Positions 1-9,927 of a stretch of DNA of 64,000 bases are shown one piece after another. Origin of the DNA: Bacillus sp. OV322 (GTDB lineage Bacteria > Bacillota > Bacilli > Bacillales > DSM-1321). Location of the stretch: contig NZ_FOMA01000004.1 of assembly GCF_900112495.1 (NCBI RefSeq), forward strand, positions 372,001-436,000, written 5' to 3'. Numbering within the stretch: the stretch's first letter is position 1; the number at the start of each line of letters is the position of its first letter. A model generated the notes under the pieces. That model saw only the letters and a list, made by a program, of their open reading frames with translations, did not search any database and was not told the origin of the DNA. Position numbers and translations under genes: made by a program.

Positions 1-280
1 TAATACCCTAGAAACATAGCATTAAAACTTTCCATCGAGCGCTTGCTCAATAACTATACATTCCTGAAAAACCAGGTTTTCAGCGCAGTTCGGATACCTG
101 CTTCCATGTAATCGTTATGGGACTGTTACATGAACATTATAAACAATATTAAGAACTTTGGAAATGAAAAGAATATAAAATGTGAAAAAATTATTATTTT
201 ATTAGAAAAATACAAACAAAGAATTTCAGCCGATTTTTGTATAATGATAAAAAATCGTGATAATCCAGATAAAACATGCT
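1..280. other. Gene-free left edge, probably upstream region of a gene beyond the window
   Basis: No convincing coding frame is seen. A short inverted repeat (CTGAAAA ... TTTTCAG, about 64-84) lies here. A minus-strand TATAAT-like hexamer is visible near 133-140, without a good -35 box. In B. subtilis the gene next to ytwI is citZ (citrate synthase) on the same strand, so this may be the citZ leader and promoter; that is inferred from gene order only. Confidence 0.3.
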
Positions 281-287
281 TGAAACA

Positions 288-321
288 GAGAAAAAAGGAT
301 TGGCCGCTTTCCTTTTTTCTC
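288..321. terminator. Rho-independent terminator downstream of ytwI
   Basis: A 12-bp perfect stem (GAGAAAAAAGGA at 288-299 with TCCTTTTTTCTC at 310-321) and 10-nt loop lie 25 bp past the ytwI stop codon on the minus strand. T-rich sequence follows on the plus side, so it could work in both directions. Confidence 0.7.
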
Positions 322-345
322 CGTTTTATTTATTTTCCTTGCTTG

Positions 346-804
346 TTATTTAACAACGCTGAAGATTTGCATGAAAATATAAGCAATGCCGGCACCGATC
401 AGCGGCCCGACAGCCACTCCCCTGAACAGGGCAACCGCGAGAATCGTACCAAAAGCAAGTGCTACTGTAATCTGCGGATCAGTTGATAAAAGCGTAAGGC
501 CATTTTTAGCGATTAATGCCACCGCTATCCCGGATGCAAGTGCAATCCAGGCATATGGCGACTTGACTGCATCTGACAATTCCTTAAACCCGATTGCGCC
601 GCTCGCTATCGGGACAAGCACAGCTATCGTGATAACAGTTACACCTAAATTGATTCCCTTCGACGCCAGGTATGGAAAGACTTTCACTGAAAGTCCCGTG
701 AACTTGATCAGCAGCAGAAAACCAGCAGCAAACATCAGCGACGTGTTCTTGGCAATCAGTCCTATAATTCCAAGCAAAAGCAAAAACAGGATGGGTCCAT
801 TCAT
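346..804 (-). CDS. ytwI: DUF441 membrane protein, YtwI-like
   Basis: A 152-residue, very hydrophobic protein with four or five predicted membrane segments and almost no soluble loops. The length and the glycine-rich, LLIKFTGL/GIAYIFMQ-type sequence match the DUF441 (UPF0756) family, whose biochemical role is unknown. The ATG start at 804 is preceded by AAGGAGGA at a 6-nt spacing. It is divergent from ytvI, and a terminator follows its stop. The pairing with ytvI is as in B. subtilis. The family is well recognised from sequence; no function can be inferred. Confidence 0.85.
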   Translation of the reverse strand: MNGPILFLLLLGIIGLIAKNTSLMFAAGFLLLIKFTGLSVKVFPYLASKGINLGVTVITIAVLVPIASGAIGFKELSDAVKSPYAWIALASGIAVALIAKNGLTLLSTDPQITVALAFGTILAVALFRGVAVGPLIGAGIAYIFMQIFSVVK

Positions 805-973
805 ATTTCATCCTCCTTTAATATTATTTTGAAATAATTAATCGAAACATTTTTAGATCACCAAGGTACCTATATGTAAATGGAGAGGCCATTCTTGGCT
901 GAAATCTAATCTTTCTTTTGTCCCCTGCACTAAGTTACAATGATAACTATAGCAAAACTTGGGGGGAAGTGCC

Positions 974-2098
974 TTGAATCCAGTTTTTTTGAACCGGTTT
1001 CTCCGCTTCTTGATTGTGGCGGGAATCATCGCATTAGGCGGAATCGTCTTGTTTTACATTTCCAGATATACATACCCATTTATTATTGCCATGATCATCG
1101 CTTTTTTTATGAATCCTTTGGTAGACTTCCTGGAAATTAAAGGACGAATGCCAAGAGGATTGGCCGTCATTATCTCCATTGCATTCATTTTGTCTGTGTT
1201 TGCAGGCCTGATTACCATACTAATTGCAGAAATTGTATCAGGAGCAGACTATTTAGGCGGTGTAGTCCCTGCCCATCTTGATACCCTCATCAATTATTTG
1301 GAGGACTTTGCAGCAGGCCAGCTCATCCCCTTTTATAACAAAATTGCCGTATTGTTCAACAATCTGGATGTCAAGCAGCAAACGACCATACTTGATAACA
1401 TTCAGAACGTTGGCCAAAAAATAGGCAGCACTGCCGGGAACTTCATCCAAGGCTTCTTCCAAAACATCCCTGCCATCATCGGCTGGTTTCCTAACGCAGC
1501 CTCCGTATTGATCTTTTCGCTCCTTGCAACTTTTTTTATCAGCAAAGACTGGTACCGCATGTCAAATTTCAGCGGCAGAATCTTGCCTCCAATAATTTTT
1601 TCCAGCGGCAAACGTATCGTCGAAGACTTAAAAAAGGCCCTATTTGGTTTTATTCGGGCTCAATTCACACTGATTTCCTTAACAACCATCATTGTATTAA
1701 TAGGCTTGCTCATCCTTCGTGTAAAATACGCCATCACGATTGCATTGATATGCGGCATTGTGGATCTTCTCCCGTACCTTGGAACTGGCACCGTTTTTGT
1801 GCCTTGGATCATTTATGAAGTGATATCCGGAAATACAAGTCTGGCGATTGGCCTTTCAGTATTATATGTCATTGTGCTAGTACAGCGTCAGCTCATGGAG
1901 CCAAAAGTGCTTTCATCAAGCATCGGACTGGACCCCCTGGCTACATTAGTTTCCCTTTTTGCCGGCTTCAAGTTAATCGGCTTCCTTGGCCTGGCTGCCG
2001 GACCTGTTGTTTTGGTTATAATCAATACATTGATAAAAGCGCATGTTTTTTCTGATATATGGGATTTCATTATGGGCAGAAACCCTAATGAAAGATGA
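974..2098 (+). CDS. ytvI: Sporulation integral membrane protein YtvI (AI-2E transporter/PerM family)
   Basis: About 374 residues, polytopic, with a paired N-terminal hydrophobic hairpin (YTYPFIIAMIIAFFMNPLVD), a long amphipathic middle part, and C-terminal membrane segments carrying the family motif DLLPYLGTGTVF and the later LMEPKVLSSSIGLDPL segment. This is the AI-2E exporter-like fold; the YtvI branch is sporulation-associated in bacilli. I place the start at TTG 974 because GGGGGGAAG (961-969) lies just upstream; a TTG at 959 would sit before that RBS. A GTTACAAT block near 934 could be a SigE -10, but no matching -35 is clear. A strong hairpin terminator follows. Confidence 0.85.
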   Translation: MNPVFLNRFLRFLIVAGIIALGGIVLFYISRYTYPFIIAMIIAFFMNPLVDFLEIKGRMPRGLAVIISIAFILSVFAGLITILIAEIVSGADYLGGVVPAHLDTLINYLEDFAAGQLIPFYNKIAVLFNNLDVKQQTTILDNIQNVGQKIGSTAGNFIQGFFQNIPAIIGWFPNAASVLIFSLLATFFISKDWYRMSNFSGRILPPIIFSSGKRIVEDLKKALFGFIRAQFTLISLTTIIVLIGLLILRVKYAITIALICGIVDLLPYLGTGTVFVPWIIYEVISGNTSLAIGLSVLYVIVLVQRQLMEPKVLSSSIGLDPLATLVSLFAGFKLIGFLGLAAGPVVLVIINTLIKAHVFSDIWDFIMGRNPNER

Positions 2099-2133
2099 AA
2101 CCCTATTAAAAAACAACAATCATTAAGAAAAAT

Positions 2134-2175
2134 GAAAAACATCGCCTTCCACTGAAAAAGGGAGGCGATGTTTCA
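2134..2175 (+). terminator. Terminator of ytvI
   Basis: An 11-bp stem (AAACATCGCCT at 2137-2147 with AGGCGATGTTT at 2163-2173) lies 40 bp after the ytvI stop. The A-rich flank is compatible with action in both directions. Confidence 0.75.
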
Positions 2176-2322
2176 TGTCTGCCTCACTTCACCCCGGGCA
2201 CCACTATTTTTCTCTAAAAAGCTGTCCCTCAAAATGCTTCAAGCTCACAGAACTTTAACGGGTAAAAAAAAGCTTCTGCCGCCCTCTGCACCTAAAGGTA
2301 CAAGAACTGCAAAAGCAATGGT

Positions 2323-2709
2323 TTATCTGATTATGGTGAGCTTCCCTTTATTCATCCTGTTCAAGATCCACCTGATAATCAGCGGTTTGATGATGGCACG
2401 GGTGGGCGGAAGCAGCAATATAAGGCCAAGAATATCTGAAACAAAACCGGGAGTCAGCAGGAATGTCCCGCCAATAAGTATGCAAATCCCATCAATAACT
2501 TGATTTCCCGGCACTTGGCCGCGGCTCATTTGTTCCCGGGCCTTCCTGATTGTTTCCAGACCCTGCTGCTTTGCAAGATAAGCCCCAATCAATCCTGTGG
2601 CAATGATCAGCAGGAGTGTAAATCCGACTCCAATTGTTTTTCCTGACAATAAAAGAAGGGTGATTTCTAAAGCTGGCATAGCAATTAAAAACAAGATAAA
2701 AAGTTTCAT
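2323..2709 (-). CDS. fxsA: FxsA family membrane protein
   Basis: A 128-residue protein with N-terminal membrane segments (KLFILFLIAMPALEITLLLL), the family hallmark GLIGAYLAKQQGLETIRKA, and a second hydrophobic region ending in TPGFVSDILGLILLLPPTR. This order and length are typical of FxsA (YtzA in B. subtilis), an inner-membrane protein whose E. coli homologue affects F exclusion of phage T7; its role in bacilli is not established. The basic C-terminal tail (RMNKGKLTIIR) is probably cytoplasmic. The ATG at 2709 has a GGGGGT-type RBS. It lies downstream of pyk/pfkA on the same strand but after the pyk terminator, so it is probably a separate unit. Confidence 0.85.
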   Translation of the reverse strand: MKLFILFLIAMPALEITLLLLSGKTIGVGFTLLLIIATGLIGAYLAKQQGLETIRKAREQMSRGQVPGNQVIDGICILIGGTFLLTPGFVSDILGLILLLPPTRAIIKPLIIRWILNRMNKGKLTIIR

Positions 2710-2853
2710 CTGTTATACCCCCGAATATTTCCTTTTAATAACCTTGTACTGCCTTAAGTATACAATATGAACCTTCATAGTGCTAAATTCAGTATTTGGA
2801 ATAATACGGAACTACGGCTAGACCTGCAGCAAAATTTAAATAAAAAACAAAAA

Positions 2854-2881
2854 AAACGAAGCGAAAGCTTAGCCTTCGTTT
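2854..2881 (-). terminator. Terminator of the pfkA-pyk operon
   Basis: An 8-bp stem (AAACGAAG at 2854-2861 with CTTCGTTT at 2874-2881), with a further GC/AAGCTT pairing in the loop, followed on the minus strand by a T-rich tract. It begins 20 bp after the pyk stop. Confidence 0.75.
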
Positions 2882-2900
2882 CGTTTGTTAAAGTTATTTA

Positions 2901-4661
2901 TTACAAAACATTTGCATGACCGTTATAGACAATGCCTCTGCTTGCATCTACAGTGATTCTTTGTCCATTTTGAAGCTGGGTCATGGCGTTTTCAGCACCG
3001 ACGATTACAGGTATACCAAGGTTTACGCCGACAACAGCCGCATGGCTTGTCAAACCGCCTTCTTCAGTAATTAATGCTGAACATTTTTCAATGGCAGGCA
3101 TCATTTCTTTATCAGTTGCGATTGTAACCAGTACAGAACCCTCTTTTACTTTTTCATTAGCTTCTTTCGCAGAGCGTGCCAGCACGACATTGCCTTTTGC
3201 AGACTTTCTGCCAATTCCCTGTGCTTTAATCAAAACGTCGCCAAGTACATGAATCTTCATTAAGTTGGTTGTTCCGGCTTCGCCTACTGGTACACCGGCA
3301 GTAATGACTACAAGATCACCATGTGAAACAAGTTCTGAATTCAAGCTTTCATCAATGGCTGATTGAAGCATTTCATCAGTACTTGCAGCCTGTGATCCGT
3401 TCTGAGGGTATACTCCCCATACAAGAGATAAACTTCTTACAACATAATCATTTGCCGTTACAGCAATGATTGGAGATTTTGGACGATATTTAGAAATCAT
3501 GCGTGCTGTATGGCCGCTTTCAGTTGGTGTAATGATAGCTCCTGCATTCAGGTTAAGAGCTGTATGCGCAACCGATTGCCCGATCGCATCTGTCACATTA
3601 TGTCCGTTATCCCTGCTTCTTGCTGATAGAATTTCTTTATAATTCAATGCACTTTCAGCACGTGAAGCGATATTATGCATAGTTTGAACAGCTTCGACAG
3701 GATATGTTCCGGCAGCCGTTTCGCCTGAAAGCATGATGGCATCCGTTCCGTCAAATATGGCGTTGGCTACATCACTTGCTTCAGCGCGTGTAGGACGCGG
3801 ATTTCTTTGCATTGAATCAAGCATTTGTGTAGCAGTGATGACAGGTTTTCCTAAGCTGTTGCATTTCTTGATCAATTGCTTTTGTACAAGAGGAACTTCC
3901 TCTGCAGGGATTTCTACGCCAAGATCACCGCGTGCAACCATCAGGCCATCTGAAACTTCAAGAATTTCATCAATCCGGTCCACACCCTCCTGGTTTTCGA
4001 TCTTAGGGATGATCTGGATATGCGGAGCGTTGTGCTGCTGAAGCAGTTCACGAATCTCAAGCACGTCAGAAGCTCTGCGGACGAAGGAAGCAGCAATGAA
4101 GTCAACTCCCTGTTCAATTCCAAAAATGATATCCTGTGCATCTTTTTCCGTGATCCCCGGAAGTTTGACAGATACACCTGGAACGTTAACGCCTTTTTTA
4201 TTTTTAAGCACACCGCTGTTTAAAATCTTCGTATGAATTTCTTTTTGGCCATAATTGATTTCAGTAACCTCAAGGCCGATCAATCCATCATCAAGAAGAA
4301 TTTTTGAACCAACGTGAACGTCATCGATTAATCCCTCATAAGTAATAGAAAACTTATCAGCAGTTCCCAAAACTTCTGTCATAGATACAATGATGTTTGA
4401 ACCTGCCGTTAATTCAATTGCTCCGTTTTCCATGTTGTTCGTGCGGATTTCTGGTCCTTTTGTATCCAAAAGAATTGCAACCTGCTTGCCGGTTTGCTTG
4501 ACAGCTTCACGGATGTTTATGATTCTTTGTCCATGCTCCTCATGGTCACCATGGGAAAAATTAAGGCGGGATACATTCATGCCTGCCTCAATAAGCTGGC
4601 TTAATTTTTCTACACTTTCACTTGCCGGGCCAATCGTACAAACTATTTTAGTTTTGCGCAT
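2901..4661 (-). CDS. pyk: Pyruvate kinase with C-terminal PEP-utilising-type domain
   Basis: Converts phosphoenolpyruvate and ADP to pyruvate and ATP, the last step of glycolysis, in the cytoplasm. The first ~475 residues are canonical: IVCTIGPAS, substrate/K+ site [15 protein letters not shown], catalytic lysine in PKIEN, metal-site segment [12 protein letters not shown], and [12 protein letters not shown]. Residues ~475-586 form the extra domain seen in Bacillus-type pyruvate kinases, with [10 protein letters not shown] (His about 540), similar to the phosphohistidine domain of PEP synthase/PPDK; in these enzymes it is not thought to be catalytic. The ATG at 4661 has AGGAGGT upstream. pfkA lies 42 bp upstream on the same strand, so the two are probably one glycolytic operon. 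Confidence 0.97.
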   Translation of the reverse strand: MRKTKIVCTIGPASESVEKLSQLIEAGMNVSRLNFSHGDHEEHGQRIINIREAVKQTGKQVAILLDTKGPEIRTNNMENGAIELTAGSNIIVSMTEVLGTADKFSITYEGLIDDVHVGSKILLDDGLIGLEVTEINYGQKEIHTKILNSGVLKNKKGVNVPGVSVKLPGITEKDAQDIIFGIEQGVDFIAASFVRRASDVLEIRELLQQHNAPHIQIIPKIENQEGVDRIDEILEVSDGLMVARGDLGVEIPAEEVPLVQKQLIKKCNSLGKPVITATQMLDSMQRNPRPTRAEASDVANAIFDGTDAIMLSGETAAGTYPVEAVQTMHNIASRAESALNYKEILSARSRDNGHNVTDAIGQSVAHTALNLNAGAIITPTESGHTARMISKYRPKSPIIAVTANDYVVRSLSLVWGVYPQNGSQAASTDEMLQSAIDESLNSELVSHGDLVVITAGVPVGEAGTTNLMKIHVLGDVLIKAQGIGRKSAKGNVVLARSAKEANEKVKEGSVLVTIATDKEMMPAIEKCSALITEEGGLTSHAAVVGVNLGIPVIVGAENAMTQLQNGQRITVDASRGIVYNGHANVL

Positions 4662-4703
4662 TTAAAACTACCTCCTGTTTTATTAGAAAATTATGTAATT
4701 GCA

Positions 4704-5930
<1,227 letters not shown>

Positions 5931-5937
5931 AGAGGAA

Positions 5938-5966
5938 AAAACGTGCCGCCTCAGGCAACACGTTTT
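5938..5966 (-). terminator. Terminator of the acc operon
   Basis: Stem AAAACGTG (5938-5945) with CACGTTTT (5959-5966) plus an internal GCC/GGC pairing, followed on the minus strand by T6. It lies 30 bp past the accA stop. Confidence 0.85.
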
Positions 5967-5995
5967 AAAGCATCATTTAAGGTCGTATGATCCCT

Positions 5996-6976
5996 TTATT
6001 TTTCTGCTTTCGTCAGTGATTCCTCAAAGGAATACTTTCCGATTTTCTTATACTTGGCATACCGCTGATTCACAAGCTCCGAACCGCTTAAAGATGATAA
6101 TTCAGCAAGCGATGAAGCCAGTACTTCCCGGATTGATTCTGCCTGCTCATCCATGTTGCGGTGCGCTCCTCCCTTAACCTCAGGAATGATTTCATCTATG
6201 ACACCTAGCTCGTGTAAATCAGGGGCAGTAATCTTCATGGTTTCAGCGGCTCTTTTTGCCTGTGCGGCATCTTTCCAGAGCAATGCAGCTGCACCCTCCG
6301 GTGATATGACGGAGTACGTGGAGTTTTCAAGCATATGAATGCGGTCTCCAACACCCAGTGCAAGGGCTCCTCCGCTTCCGCCTTCCCCGATTACGATGCA
6401 AATGATAGGAACCTCAAGCCCGGCCATCTCGAATAAATTCTTGGCAATAGCTTCACTTTGGCCCCGCTCCTCTGCTGCCTTTCCGGGGAATGCACCTTTT
6501 GTATCAATAAAGCAGACAATCGGGCGATGGAACTTTTCTGCCTGCTTCATAAGGCGCAGGGCTTTACGGTAGCCTTCCGGATGAGGCATACCAAAATTCC
6601 TGCGGATGTTTTCCTTTGTATCTTTTCCTCTTTGATGGCCGATGATTGTAATGGGCTTGCCTTCAAATTCGGCAATGCCAGCCACAATTGCTTCATCATC
6701 CCCATAATACCGGTCTCCATGGAACTCGAGGAAATTGGTGCACAATCTTTCAATATAATCAAGAGAGGTCGGGCGTGCAGGATGCCTCGCCACCTGGACA
6801 CGGTCCCATGGCTTCATATTTTCATAAATCTCTGTTTCAAGGCTTTCCAGACGCTTTTCAAGCTTTTCTATCTCAGATGAAAGATCCACTTCGGCATCGT
6901 TCGTAATATCTCTGAGCTCGTCGATTTTTTTACGGAGCTCCGTTACCGGACGTTCAAACTCTAGTTCGCCAATCAT
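5996..6976 (-). CDS. accA: Acetyl-CoA carboxylase carboxyltransferase, alpha subunit
   Basis: With AccD it forms the A2D2 carboxyltransferase that moves CO2 from carboxybiotin (BCCP) to acetyl-CoA, giving malonyl-CoA for fatty acid synthesis. At 326 residues it has the normal length. It shows an N-terminal helical segment ([17 protein letters not shown]), the crotonase-like core with [14 protein letters not shown], and the oxyanion region [16 protein letters not shown] followed by [15 protein letters not shown]. The ATG at 6976 overlaps the accD stop by 4 bp (ATGA), so the subunits are translationally coupled; RBS GGTGGTGAAG. A terminator follows the stop. Confidence 0.97.
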   Translation of the reverse strand: MIGELEFERPVTELRKKIDELRDITNDAEVDLSSEIEKLEKRLESLETEIYENMKPWDRVQVARHPARPTSLDYIERLCTNFLEFHGDRYYGDDEAIVAGIAEFEGKPITIIGHQRGKDTKENIRRNFGMPHPEGYRKALRLMKQAEKFHRPIVCFIDTKGAFPGKAAEERGQSEAIAKNLFEMAGLEVPIICIVIGEGGSGGALALGVGDRIHMLENSTYSVISPEGAAALLWKDAAQAKRAAETMKITAPDLHELGVIDEIIPEVKGGAHRNMDEQAESIREVLASSLAELSSLSGSELVNQRYAKYKKIGKYSFEESLTKAEK

Positions 6977-7839
6977 CGTTCTTCACCACCTGGTACATGT
7001 AACTTAAGTATGGTTGTTAATTTGTCCTTCATTTCCAGACGTGATATAACCGCGTCCAGCTGGCCATGCTTCATCAAAAACTCGGAGGTCTGGAAATCCT
7101 CAGGAAGCTCTTCCCGAATGGTCTGTTCAATAATCCTCCTGCCTGCAAATCCAATAAGTGCGCCTGGCTCTGCCAGGTTAATATCACCAAGTGAAGCAAA
7201 GCTTGCAGATACACCGCCCGTAGTCGGGTGAGTCATAATCGAAATGAAAAGCCCGCCCTCATCACTGAACATCTTAAGTGCGGCACTTGTTTTGGCCATT
7301 TGCATCAGGCTTAAAACGCCTTCTTGCATCCTTGCACCGCCGGAAGCGGTAAAGATGATGAATGGAATCTTCAGTTCACCCGCTTTTTCTATGGCTCTTG
7401 TGATTTTTTCGCCCACAACGGAACCCATGCTGCCCATACGGAAGCTTGCATCCATGATTGCCACTGCTGTCTGGTATCCGTTTATCTTCCCGATTCCTGT
7501 TACAACGGCTTCATTGATGTTTGTCTTCTTTCTGTCTTTCTCAACTTTCTCCATGTAGTCGGGAAAATCGAGCGGATTCACTGAAACCATGTCTGCATCA
7601 ATTTCTGTAAAGCTGTCCTGGTCGAACAGGCTTCCGATTCTTTCGTATGCTGTCATGGTATGATGGTGGCCGCAGTGCAGGCACACCTTTTCATTCTTCA
7701 TTAATTCCTTTGTATACATGATTTTTTTGCACTTCGGGCATTTTGTCATGATGCCTTCCGGAACATCATGCTTATCACGTTCTGAAGGAATGGTTGCATA
7801 CTTCTTTTTTTTGCTTTTTGTAAATAACTCTTTAAGCAA
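6973..7839 (-). CDS. accD: Acetyl-CoA carboxylase carboxyltransferase, beta subunit
   Basis: Partner of AccA in malonyl-CoA synthesis. The N-terminal zinc ribbon is complete (C34-X2-C37-X15-C53-X2-C56: CPKC ... CLHC). The crotonase-like core contains [19 protein letters not shown] and SHPTT-like [19 protein letters not shown], then the acyl-CoA segment [13 protein letters not shown]. The length of 288 residues is usual. The start is TTG at 7839 with GGGAGGA 7 nt upstream. It overlaps accA by 4 bp and lies 90 bp downstream of the FadR-type regulator gene; that gap has no obvious terminator, so read-through from the malic enzyme operon is possible. No FapR-type palindrome is evident upstream. 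Confidence 0.97.
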   Translation of the reverse strand: MLKELFTKSKKKKYATIPSERDKHDVPEGIMTKCPKCKKIMYTKELMKNEKVCLHCGHHHTMTAYERIGSLFDQDSFTEIDADMVSVNPLDFPDYMEKVEKDRKKTNINEAVVTGIGKINGYQTAVAIMDASFRMGSMGSVVGEKITRAIEKAGELKIPFIIFTASGGARMQEGVLSLMQMAKTSAALKMFSDEGGLFISIMTHPTTGGVSASFASLGDINLAEPGALIGFAGRRIIEQTIREELPEDFQTSEFLMKHGQLDAVISRLEMKDKLTTILKLHVPGGEER

Positions 7840-7929
7840 GCTGAATCCTCCCTTTGCCGCTAATTATCTTCAGTGCAAGGCCTGTCCCTTACTTTAACAG
7901 AAACAAAGCAAGAAACTTGTAAAACACTG

Positions 7930-8568
7930 TCAAACACTCTTCGACATATTCCTGATTTTGTGAAGATAAATATGAATCGCTTCTTCTTCATTTCTTTCTA
8001 GAAGGGCTTTCACCAGGGAATAATATTCATCCCCTTTTGCTCTTTCAGATATTGTCCGGGCTGCCTTTGAATAGGTATTTACTATGCTCCAGATTCTCCC
8101 GATTAATCGGTTATGGTTAATTTCTGATATATGTTTAAAAAACATTTCATCATCAAATTCATTTTGTTCGGTCCAAGCCGCCAAATTTCTAAGTGTTTCA
8201 TCGGATGAAGTGCTTATGATGATCCTCAAACAATCAATTTCAATCAGCACTTTGGTTTCTTCCAAATCTTCTTTTACCTTTGAATTCTGCAGAAAGAAGG
8301 TCCCGAGAAGCTCTACCAGCTTGTGCTCCTGAAAATCCTTGATAAATGTGCCTTCCCCTCTGCGGGTTTCAATGAGCCCAAGGAGCTCCAGTGACCGCAG
8401 GGCTTCCCGGACTGAAGAACGCCCCACATTCAAGCGCTCCGACAGCTCCCTCTCAGAAGGCAGTTTGTCACCGGGAATTAAATGATCTTCTTCCATCATG
8501 CACCGGATCTTTTCAACTACATCCAAGTAAATCTTTGTAGATTGATTTGAAGTGCCCAAATCACTCAT
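7930..8568 (-). CDS. FadR-type GntR family transcriptional regulator
   Basis: A 212-residue regulator. The N-terminal winged helix-turn-helix (residues ~10-75) has the GntR signature: IPGDKLPSERELSERLNVGR, then SSVREALRSLELLGLIETRR and the wing GEGTFIKD. The all-helical C-terminal part is of FCD/FadR length (~130 residues) and presumably binds an effector. Its ATG overlaps the malic enzyme stop by 4 bp (ATGA), so it is co-translated with that gene. A perfect TGGTCNGACCA-type operator, the half-site pattern preferred by FadR-family GntR proteins, lies upstream of the malic enzyme gene (9870-9882). I infer that it autoregulates this operon. The effector is unknown; an organic acid or acyl-CoA is only a guess from context. 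Confidence 0.88.
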   Translation of the reverse strand: MSDLGTSNQSTKIYLDVVEKIRCMMEEDHLIPGDKLPSERELSERLNVGRSSVREALRSLELLGLIETRRGEGTFIKDFQEHKLVELLGTFFLQNSKVKEDLEETKVLIEIDCLRIIISTSSDETLRNLAAWTEQNEFDDEMFFKHISEINHNRLIGRIWSIVNTYSKAARTISERAKGDEYYSLVKALLERNEEEAIHIYLHKIRNMSKSV

Positions 8569-9806
8569 TCCCCGCTTTTTCCGATACTTGCCAGCTTCCT
8601 GGTTCTTTCTTTCACTTCTTCCGGGTCCACTTTGATTCTTGCAACGCCGGTTTCCATGGCTGCTTGTGCTACTGCTGCAGCCACGGCAGGCGCCACTCTT
8701 TCGTCAAAAGGAGCTGGAATGACATAGTCGGAGTGAAGCTCTTCTTTCCGGATAAGTCCGGCAATCGCTTCGACCGCAGCCACTTTCATTTTTTCATTTA
8801 TATGGGTAGCGCGCACGTCCAGCGCCCCCCGGAAAATGCCTGGGAATGCAAGAACATTATTAACTTGATTCGGGAAATCCGAACGGCCGGTTCCCACTAC
8901 CTTAGCGCCTGCAGCCTTAGCCTCTTCCGGCATGATTTCAGGATCAGGGTTAGCCATCGCAAATATAATCGGATCTTCATTCATGGAAGCAACCATTTCT
9001 TTGGACAATGCCCCAGCCACTGAAACTCCGATGAACACGTCGGCTCCCTTAATCACTTCTTCAAGGCTTCCCTGGAGTTTGCTGCGGTTGGTAACTTTCG
9101 CTATCTGATCCTTAATATCATTCATGCCGAATGTGCGCCCTTCAAAAATGGCGCCCTTTGAATCGCACATAATGATATCACGTACCCCATAATGATACAG
9201 AAGCTTTATTATAGCGATTCCTGCGGCACCTGCTCCGCTTGCGACAACCTTGATTTCAGACATGGTTTTCCCTGTGATTCGCAAGGCATTCACAAGTCCG
9301 GCAACTGTAACGATTGCTGTCCCATGCTGATCATCATGAAAAATCGGGATATTTGTTTCCTTCTTCAGTCTTTCTTCAATTTCAAAGCAGTTAGGAGCTG
9401 CTATATCCTCTAGGTTGACGCCGCCAAATGTTGGTTCAAGGAGTTTGACAGTTTCTATTATTTTATCCACATCTGTTGTTTTCAGACACAAAGGAAAAGC
9501 ATCAACACCTGCAAAGCTTTTAAACAGCACGGCTTTTCCTTCCATAACCGGCAAGGCAGCCTCTGGCCCGATATTGCCCAGCCCAAGGACTGCTGTTCCG
9601 TCAGAAATAACTGCCACTGTATTGCCTTTCATTGTGTAGTCATATACCGTGTCTGGTTTATCGTAAATCTCCTTGCACGGCTCCGCAACTCCTGGAGAAT
9701 ACGCCAGGCTCAAGTCTTCTGCGTTCCTTACGGGTACTTTAGATACCGTCTCAAGCTTCCCTTTATGGACGCGGTGCATATGCAGTGCTTCTTCTCTTAG
9801 TGTCAA
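8565..9806 (-). CDS. ytsJ: Malic enzyme, YtsJ-like (NAD(P)-dependent malate dehydrogenase, decarboxylating)
   Basis: Oxidatively decarboxylates malate to pyruvate; the B. subtilis YtsJ relative prefers NADP and supplies NADPH. The ~413-residue sequence shows AYSPGVAEPCKEI, GLGNIGPEAALPVMEGKAVL, the Lys-containing catalytic segment near FAGVDAFPLCL, FHDDQHGTAIVT (metal site), and the dinucleotide fold VASGAGAAGIAI. I start it at TTG 9806 because AAGGAG ends 8 nt upstream. An ATG at 9863 would add 19 residues (beginning MELIHHIYDYIY) that lack an RBS and lie across the probable leader. The FadR-type regulator gene follows with a 4-bp overlap and accDA follows that, linking pyruvate and NADPH supply with malonyl-CoA synthesis. 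Confidence 0.93.
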   Translation of the reverse strand: MTLREEALHMHRVHKGKLETVSKVPVRNAEDLSLAYSPGVAEPCKEIYDKPDTVYDYTMKGNTVAVISDGTAVLGLGNIGPEAALPVMEGKAVLFKSFAGVDAFPLCLKTTDVDKIIETVKLLEPTFGGVNLEDIAAPNCFEIEERLKKETNIPIFHDDQHGTAIVTVAGLVNALRITGKTMSEIKVVASGAGAAGIAIIKLLYHYGVRDIIMCDSKGAIFEGRTFGMNDIKDQIAKVTNRSKLQGSLEEVIKGADVFIGVSVAGALSKEMVASMNEDPIIFAMANPDPEIMPEEAKAAGAKVVGTGRSDFPNQVNNVLAFPGIFRGALDVRATHINEKMKVAAVEAIAGLIRKEELHSDYVIPAPFDERVAPAVAAAVAQAAMETGVARIKVDPEEVKERTRKLASIGKSGE

Positions 9807-9869
9807 TGTCTTCACTCCTTGAACTAGATAGATATAATCATAAATATGATGAATGAGTTCCATTTAAAA

Positions 9870-9882
9870 GTGGTCTGACCAC
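9870..9882. promoter_or_regulatory. Candidate FadR-type operator before the malic enzyme operon
   Basis: A perfect 13-bp palindrome GTGGTCTGACCAC. It fits the TNGTNNNACNA half-site pattern known for the FadR subfamily of GntR regulators. On the minus strand it starts 8 nt after a TATTAT box (plus positions 9891-9896), so a protein bound here would cover the likely transcription start. The obvious candidate ligand is the FadR-type regulator encoded in the same operon (7930-8568). I found no second copy near accD. Confidence 0.7.
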
Positions 9883-9927
9883 ACAAATACATAATACATA
9901 TTAACATAACTATCTTGCTTGTAACAG

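Noticed and set aside
130-486. Plus-strand open frame starting at 130
   Set aside because: It runs through the ytwI terminator and then antisense into ytwI, with no RBS and low-complexity composition.
8565-9863. Longer malic enzyme start at ATG 9863
   Set aside because: It would add 19 residues without homology to the family, has no RBS, and begins next to the operator; TTG 9806 with AAGGAG is much better.
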